A DNA stretch of 35,548 nt, from the NCBI GenBank assembly GCA_905236305.1, contig CAJOPB010000226.1, positions 1 through 35,548 on the forward strand, given 5' to 3'. The DNA is from an uncultured Oscillospiraceae bacterium (GTDB lineage Bacteria > Bacillota > Clostridia > Oscillospirales > Oscillospiraceae). The position numbers and the translations under genes are program-made. Positions 31,941 to 35,548 of this stretch are shown one piece after another. Positions within the stretch are counted from its first letter, which is position 1. Each line of letters begins with the position of its first letter. The notes beneath the pieces were generated by a model, which was not told where the DNA came from, did no database searches, and saw nothing but the letters and a program-made list of their open reading frames with translations.

Positions 31941-32420
31941 CCCGCCTGCTCCTCCTCCCTCCACCATCTCCGCGCTTTGCGGATTAAGCTTCCAACCAGG
32001 ACGCCCAACAGTGCCGGAGGAAGCGAAAACAAAAGATAGAACCAGAATTCCATCGCCAAAAGCGGAGAAGCAGCAGAGGTTCAGCGCCTTTACCCGGCGG
32101 AGATTCACGATCTCGGAATGGGAGATGCGGACAAAGCTGCCTTTGTCCAGAGCATCCTCCAGCTCATAGAGCCGCTTGCGGACCAGATACTGCGCCTGCC
32201 CTGCGTCCTCGGCGTAGACCTCCTTGTCCTGGGCAAAGAAGCGGACCAGCGCTCCGGGCTCCAGCCGGTATGCCTTGCCGTCCCGCCAGCCCATCAGGAT
32301 GCCGCTGTCCATCGCCCGCAGCCGCTCCGCCAGCGCTTCGGTCTCCGCGGTGATTTCCGAAACCTCCAGAATCAGCACCGGCTCGACGCGCTCCGGGTTT
32401 CGCCGGATCTCGACCTCCAT
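31722..32420 (-). CDS. LytTR-type regulator, C-terminus lost and frame continuing into a small membrane protein
   Basis: A 232-residue frame. Residues 1-115 match stand-alone LytTR DNA-binding regulators: MEVEIRRNPERVEPVLILEV at the start, then LYELEDALDKGSFVRIS and HSEIVNLRRVKALNL. Intact relatives (about 145-150 residues) continue with roughly 30 residues of beta hairpin ending in SRRYV...LK. Here that part is absent and the frame runs on through unrelated sequence into MKAKRIMRIIALL, a small membrane protein. The start at 32420 has GGGAGG 8 bases upstream. The gene was probably shortened by a deletion or frameshift that joined it to downstream small genes. DNA binding may be impaired. Confidence 0.65.
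   Translation of the reverse strand: MEVEIRRNPERVEPVLILEVSEITAETEALAERLRAMDSGILMGWRDGKAYRLEPGALVRFFAQDKEVYAEDAGQAQYLVRKRLYELEDALDKGSFVRISHSEIVNLRRVKALNLCCFSAFGDGILVLSFVFASSGTVGRPGWKLNPQSAEMVEGGGAGGMKAKRIMRIIALLMLLIAVVYVYIVASVPTLGHVFYIGSFRVDAYVMWQFYKGYLVVIMLLLALSFINWKHK
31937..32053 (-). CDS. Possible 38-residue membrane peptide overlapping the LytTR frame
   Basis: In another frame, ATG 32053 to TGA 31937 encodes a peptide with one hydrophobic helix (FYLLFSLPPALLGVLVGSLI) and a charged tail (RKARRWWREEEQAG). Its stop overlaps the ATG at 31940 (ATGA), as in coupled gene pairs. There is no good ribosome binding site. It may be the original gene that followed the LytTR gene before the truncation. 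The call is weak. Confidence 0.25.
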   Translation of the reverse strand: MEFWFYLLFSLPPALLGVLVGSLIRKARRWWREEEQAG

Positions 32421-32531
32421 CCGCTCCACCTCCCTTCTGCCGGTATGCTATCAGATTCCGGCATTCCTGTCCAGCGTTTCCGGACCACCGGCAGCGCTGC
32501 CCCGACAATCGGTAAGCGCACAGATGAAAAC

Positions 32532-32577
32532 CGGAGAACAGACGGGACGCCTTTTTCCGCACCCCGTCTGTTCTCCG
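32532..32577 (-). terminator. Terminator-like inverted repeat after the second anti-sigma gene
   Basis: Perfect 15-bp arms CGGAGAACAGACGGG (32532-32546) and CCCGTCTGTTCTCCG (32563-32577), with a 16-base loop. On the - strand it begins 5 bases past the stop at 32582 and is followed by GTTTTC. It lies between this operon and the LytTR gene. Confidence 0.7.
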
Positions 32578-32581
32578 TGGT

Positions 32582-33730
32582 TCATTTTGGCACACAGATA
32601 TCCGCATCCAACAGCGTCAAAGCGACAGGGCCGCCCTTTGCGTCATACTCCAACCGCCAGCGGGTATGGGCTTTTCCCCAGGGAACGCAGGTATACATCA
32701 CGTTCCCGTCCGTTTCCAGACTGTAGAATTGCCAGGGCTCAGAAGGCGTCAGCTCCCGAGCCTCGCCCGTGACCATGTTATACACGCCGACAGAGTATAA
32801 CACCCCGTTTACGCCGTCTTCCTGATGAACATAGTACAGCCAGTCACCCGCAGCATCCTGAAAGCCTGAAGGCGGCGCGGAAATTACGGCGTCATTTCCG
32901 TCCGGCCGGAGAAGCAAAAGGTCGGAAGAATCCGTCCGGCTCCGGGTTTTCCGTTCCTCCGCGTCAGCCGGGTACAGCGCATAGGCTGTGTATGCGCCGA
33001 TGCTTCGCGCGTATTTCGAGACGCAGGTCCCCTTCGGTAAAATAGAGACGCCATTTTCTCTCAGATCATAGAAGTGCGTGTATTCGTCTCCGCCGATGTC
33101 CACAAGCTCCAAATCGCGTGTGTCTACCTCCGGGTACCGCTCTGTCCAGAGCAAGGTGAACCGGTCAGCGTAGGAGATGCGGCCTGTCAGGGTTTCCAGA
33201 AGCTCCCCCGTCAGTGCGTCGACCCGAAGCTGATATTTATATTCCCCGGTTTTGTGATAGACAGTCAGGATCAGACTCCCATTCTCCGCAATTTCATAGC
33301 CGAAATGAGTAGCGTCAGCGCGGGACAACCGGAAAAGCTTCGTTTTCTTTCCGGTGTGACGGTCCTGACGGTATAGTGTAAGCCCGTGAGAATAATAATA
33401 TGCATCCTCCGTGACCAGCCAGCCGTCGGTCCAGAGCTTGCCGAACAGCTTTTCGTTTCCGTGTTTCTCTGTCCACTGCCAGAGTCCGCTGTGGGATACA
33501 TTATAATAATAAGCATCACCAATGATCGTACCCGGCCAGGCGCTGCAGCCGAAGGAAAAATAATCCAGCCGCTGCGCGATCCGAAGCGCGCCGGTGAGCA
33601 CCAGGGCAAAAACAGCGGCGGAAGCGAGCCGGCGCGGCCAGGCCCTGCGCTTCCGGGGCCGGACAGAAGCGTCCGCAACCAGGTCTTCCCCCACGCCTCC
33701 AATGGCATACAGCAGTTGTTCTGTCGTCAT
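32582..33730 (-). CDS. Probable anti-sigma factor/membrane sensor of the second ECF pair
   Basis: A 382-residue single-pass membrane protein. It has a cytoplasmic start MTTEQLLYAIGGVGEDLVAD (the same plan as the other sigma partner at 28984), a basic stretch, a transmembrane helix at about 33-50 (LASAVFALVLTGAL region) and an outer domain with repeated Tyr-rich blocks (DAYYYN, DAYYYS, DWLYYVHQED, VMYTCVPWG). The blocks occur at intervals that suggest a beta-propeller-like sensor (inference). The start at 33730 overlaps the sigma stop by ATGA, and GGGAGG lies 12 bases upstream. It probably sequesters the sigma factor and senses an outside signal; the ligand is unknown. Confidence 0.7.
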   Translation of the reverse strand: MTTEQLLYAIGGVGEDLVADASVRPRKRRAWPRRLASAAVFALVLTGALRIAQRLDYFSFGCSAWPGTIIGDAYYYNVSHSGLWQWTEKHGNEKLFGKLWTDGWLVTEDAYYYSHGLTLYRQDRHTGKKTKLFRLSRADATHFGYEIAENGSLILTVYHKTGEYKYQLRVDALTGELLETLTGRISYADRFTLLWTERYPEVDTRDLELVDIGGDEYTHFYDLRENGVSILPKGTCVSKYARSIGAYTAYALYPADAEERKTRSRTDSSDLLLLRPDGNDAVISAPPSGFQDAAGDWLYYVHQEDGVNGVLYSVGVYNMVTGEARELTPSEPWQFYSLETDGNVMYTCVPWGKAHTRWRLEYDAKGGPVALTLLDADICVPK

Positions 33731-34290
33731 ATACTGATATAACCTCCCTTCCTGAGATGGGACAGCAGCTTTCCCCGGCACCGGTGCAGCATACTCTTGG
33801 TTTTGCTTTCAGAGAAGCCGAAGCGCCTGGCGATATCCGAAATGGAGTCCAGATACCAATAGCGCCGCAGAAAAACCCGGCGCTCCGTCTCCGGCAGTGT
33901 GCGAAGGAAGGCGTCCACAGCGCCGGCCAGTTCCTTTTCCTCGATCGCCTCCTCCACGGAGGATGACGCGGGCACAATCTCGCTCAGCTCGTCCAGCGCA
34001 AGCTCCGCCTGGCCTCCGCCGCGTTTCTGCGTGCGGGCGTCCCGGCGGCGGTTCAGGGAAATGCGGCGGGTGATTGCGCCAAAGAAGGCAGAAAGAATCG
34101 CCGGCCGCTGGGGCGGTATGGCATTCCAGGCGCCCAGCCAGGTGTCGTTCACCGATTCCTCCGCGTCGGGTATGCTGCTGAGGATATTCATTGCGATTGC
34201 CCTGCAGTAAGCTCCGTATTTGTCCTCCGATGCGCGAATCGCCCCCTCGTTCCGGGACCAGTAGAGGCCGATAATCTGTTCATCCTCCAT
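33727..34290 (-). CDS. ECF-type RNA polymerase sigma factor
   Basis: A 187-residue protein. Region 2 spans MEDEQIIGLYWSRNEGAIR to AEESVNDTWLGAWNAIP. Region 4 holds LPETERRVFLRRYWYLDSIS with the helix-turn-helix DIARRFGFSESKTKSMLHRCR. It resembles the sigma factor at 28415 along its whole length (EDExIIxLYxxRxExAIR, SVNDTWxxAW, FLRRYWY). GGGAGGAGG lies 7 bases before ATG 34290. It forms a translationally coupled pair with the membrane protein at 32582. A few extra basic residues (RRRDARTQKRGGGQ) lie in the linker. Confidence 0.9.
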   Translation of the reverse strand: MEDEQIIGLYWSRNEGAIRASEDKYGAYCRAIAMNILSSIPDAEESVNDTWLGAWNAIPPQRPAILSAFFGAITRRISLNRRRDARTQKRGGGQAELALDELSEIVPASSSVEEAIEEKELAGAVDAFLRTLPETERRVFLRRYWYLDSISDIARRFGFSESKTKSMLHRCRGKLLSHLRKGGYISI

Positions 34291-34353
34291 CAACGCACCT
34301 CCTCCCTGCCCTTATAGTCACCAAAAATGGGCCGGGGTTGCAAAAAAATGAAA

Positions 34354-34378
34354 AACCCTGCCATAGGAGGGCAGGGTT
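34354..34378 (-). terminator. Intrinsic terminator for the nuclease-like gene
   Basis: On the - strand: AACCCTGCC, a 7-base loop, GGCAGGGTT (34362-34354), then TTTCATTTTTTT. It lies past the MITE-like element and upstream of the sigma-factor gene. Confidence 0.8.
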
Positions 34379-34415
34379 AATTGCGGGAAGCATTCATTGG
34401 ATACTTCACTCTTTT

Positions 34416-34576
34416 GGGTACCTCTAAAAACTCACGTCTGGGGATTCGCCGAGAGATTTTGCCCCAGATTGAAGGGAAAAAAGTGCAGGAATACTTTGTG
34501 TATTTCAAACTTTTTTCACAAAAATCCGGGGCAAAAGCTCCGGTGAAGCGCCGGGCGGGAGTTTTTAGAGGTGCCC
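34416..34576. mobile_element. MITE-like foldback element of 161 bases
   Basis: Terminal inverted repeats of 20 bases with 17 or 18 matches: GGGTACCTCTAAAAACTCAC (34416-34435) and GGGAGTTTTTAGAGGTGCCC (34557-34576). TTTT flanks both ends (34412-34415 and 34577-34580) as a possible target duplication. Nested inside are TTTTGCCCC/GGGGCAAAA and GAAAAAAGT/ACTTTTTTC pairs, so the whole element folds on itself. It has no transposase. A reading frame across it is not convincing as a gene. Confidence 0.7.
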
Positions 34577-34609
34577 TTTTGTGAAAAACAGGCTGCGGCT
34601 TTCCCTGCT

Positions 34610-35368
34610 TCATCTTAAAAACCCAATATATTCGTTAAATGCGTTGAAAAGCATATCACCGGAACAGACTGCCAGAATCATATCAGAAGCTCCGATGCAC
34701 TCAAACCGAAATATATCCGATGCCCTGGTCAGAACCAACACAGGGATCACCTCATAGTCCGGACCAAATACGATTTCCAGGTAAGGACAGTACTTCGCAG
34801 CCTGAATAACCTCCTCCGGTTCTATGACGTCCTTCATCTTGAATTCCAGGGAAAACACTCTGTTCTCCGTAACGACCAGCACATCCGCGTAGATCCTTAC
34901 CGTTCTGGCGCGCTTCAGGCGGAACTCGAAGGCGATCTCCCAATCCAGGCAGGCGTCCCCCAGCATTGTTTCCAGATCCTGAAACAGCCGTATCATCTGC
35001 TCCCTGCAGTCCCGGAAAGAATGAAGTAGGCCGCGGGTATCATTCAGGCTCCTCCCGATATTGACGCAGCCCTCCATAAGCTGCCGCATCCATTCGTCTT
35101 CTGCCAGATCCAGAAAATCTCTGACCAGACTGTAATACCCGGAAAATTCCCGCAATCCGCCGTGAGGGCGCGTCTGCCGGACAATACCGTGCCAGAAATA
35201 ATCTCTGTCCTGCCAGCAAAGCTCCCGCAGCAGCGGTGAGGAATAGATGGCCTGATTAACGGTTTTACGATCATAGGGCAGCTGCTTTGCAATATCCCTG
35301 GCCTTGAGCCCATCGTTTCTGCAAATCACCGCACAAACAGCCCGCTCGATTTCATCACTCTTGTTCAT
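34610..35368 (-). CDS. HTH protein with PD-(D/E)XK nuclease-like core
   Basis: A 252-residue cytoplasmic protein. Residues 1-60 look like a winged helix (GLKARDIAKQLPYDRKTVNQ). The middle is helical. Residues about 145-200 carry the order expected for a PD-(D/E)XK fold: E146, D162 in YADVLVV, the E175-F-K177 pair in SLEFKMK, and Q189 in IQAAKY. This resembles the nuclease-like N-terminal part of DUF2075-type helicases, but no helicase domain follows. It could be a restriction-like or defence-linked nuclease, or an inactive relative; the target is unknown. AGGAGAG lies close (3 bases) before the ATG. There is no partner gene within the window; a MITE lies just downstream. Confidence 0.65.
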   Translation of the reverse strand: MNKSDEIERAVCAVICRNDGLKARDIAKQLPYDRKTVNQAIYSSPLLRELCWQDRDYFWHGIVRQTRPHGGLREFSGYYSLVRDFLDLAEDEWMRQLMEGCVNIGRSLNDTRGLLHSFRDCREQMIRLFQDLETMLGDACLDWEIAFEFRLKRARTVRIYADVLVVTENRVFSLEFKMKDVIEPEEVIQAAKYCPYLEIVFGPDYEVIPVLVLTRASDIFRFECIGASDMILAVCSGDMLFNAFNEYIGFLR

Positions 35369-35458
35369 ACTCTCCTGTCAATTAAGCCGCCCGCCAGCGG
35401 AGGCTTTGCCTGTTTCCGGAAGTGTGTCAGCGGAATTGCGCCGGTCAGGGCCGCAACC

Positions 35459-35514
35459 TTCCTTAAGGAAACGCTGAACAAATCCCCGCGCACGTCTTGG
35501 CGGGAAATTCAGCG
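35459..35514. repeat. Palindromic sequence near the right edge, possible end of a repeat or IS-related element
   Basis: A perfect palindrome TTCCTTAAGGAA (35459-35470) is followed by CGCTGAA (35472-35478), which pairs with TTCAGCG (35508-35514) around a GC-rich stem. It may be the tip of a mobile element cut by the window. The remaining edge sequence has no recognised gene. Confidence 0.4.
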
Positions 35515-35548
35515 CCACTCTGCGTTGCAAAATCTTGAAATCCGACAG

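Noticed and set aside
34381-34584. A 67-codon + strand frame upstream of the nuclease-like gene end
   Set aside because: It lies almost entirely inside the MITE-like element, including both terminal repeats, and has no ribosome binding site.
1-35548. CRISPR array, prophage or integron
   Set aside because: No regularly spaced direct repeats, phage structural genes, integrase or att-like duplications were seen on either strand.

Overview
The window looks like part of the chromosome of a GC-rich (about 60% by eye), strictly anaerobic, spore-forming Clostridia member. The closest fit is an Oscillospiraceae-type gut bacterium (Flavonifractor/Intestinimonas-like). This is inferred from spoIIP, a full-length pyruvate:ferredoxin oxidoreductase, many Fe-S flavoproteins, corrinoid methyl-transfer genes, T-box and cobalamin riboswitches, and LytTR/ECF regulators. 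No taxonomic search was possible. There is no rRNA, tRNA, CRISPR array, intact IS or prophage; the only mobile-type DNA is small palindromic repeats and one MITE-like element.

Layout. (1) 1-4657, + strand: an electron-transfer operon with the end of an FAD-binding reductase, a NuoG/GltD-type Fe-S flavoprotein, a NuoF-like Fe-S protein without its FMN/NADH motif, and a flavodoxin-fold protein with a zinc ribbon. (2) 4658-5082: convergent intergenic DNA with a bidirectional terminator and a multi-hairpin repeat. (3) 14195-5083, - strand: a T-box-controlled operon. It encodes a 2-isopropylmalate-synthase-like protein lacking catalytic motifs, a fusion of a TIM-barrel isomerase-like domain to an acyl-CoA synthetase, a branched-chain aminotransferase and a 2-oxoacid:ferredoxin oxidoreductase. 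Together these could convert branched-chain acids to amino acids by activation, reductive carboxylation and transamination. (4) cysK and spoIIP (- strand), then a CBS-pair gene (+ strand). (5) 21246-17490, - strand: corrinoid protein, RACo-like corrinoid activator, DUF2284 protein and stand-alone homocysteine methyltransferase, i.e. most of a dissociated methionine synthase.

(6) 28236-21437, - strand: a cobalamin-riboswitch operon encoding an exported lipoprotein with two tandem CbiK-type chelatase domains, a second lipoprotein with two related beta-rich repeats, and a BtuF/BtuC/BtuD-type importer whose ATPase has an extra C-terminal domain. It lies next to the corrinoid-using genes of region 5, so capture and use of corrinoids are neighbours. 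(7) 28300-35548: a regulatory and surface-sensing region with two ECF sigma/anti-sigma-like pairs in opposite orientations, a membrane-anchored XRE regulator, a damaged LytTR gene, a MITE-like foldback element, and an HTH protein with a PD-(D/E)XK nuclease-like core.

The best candidates for undescribed biology are the T-box operon (degenerate IPMS, TIM/acyl-CoA synthetase fusion, BCAT and PFOR) and the riboswitch operon with the duplicated extracellular chelatase.
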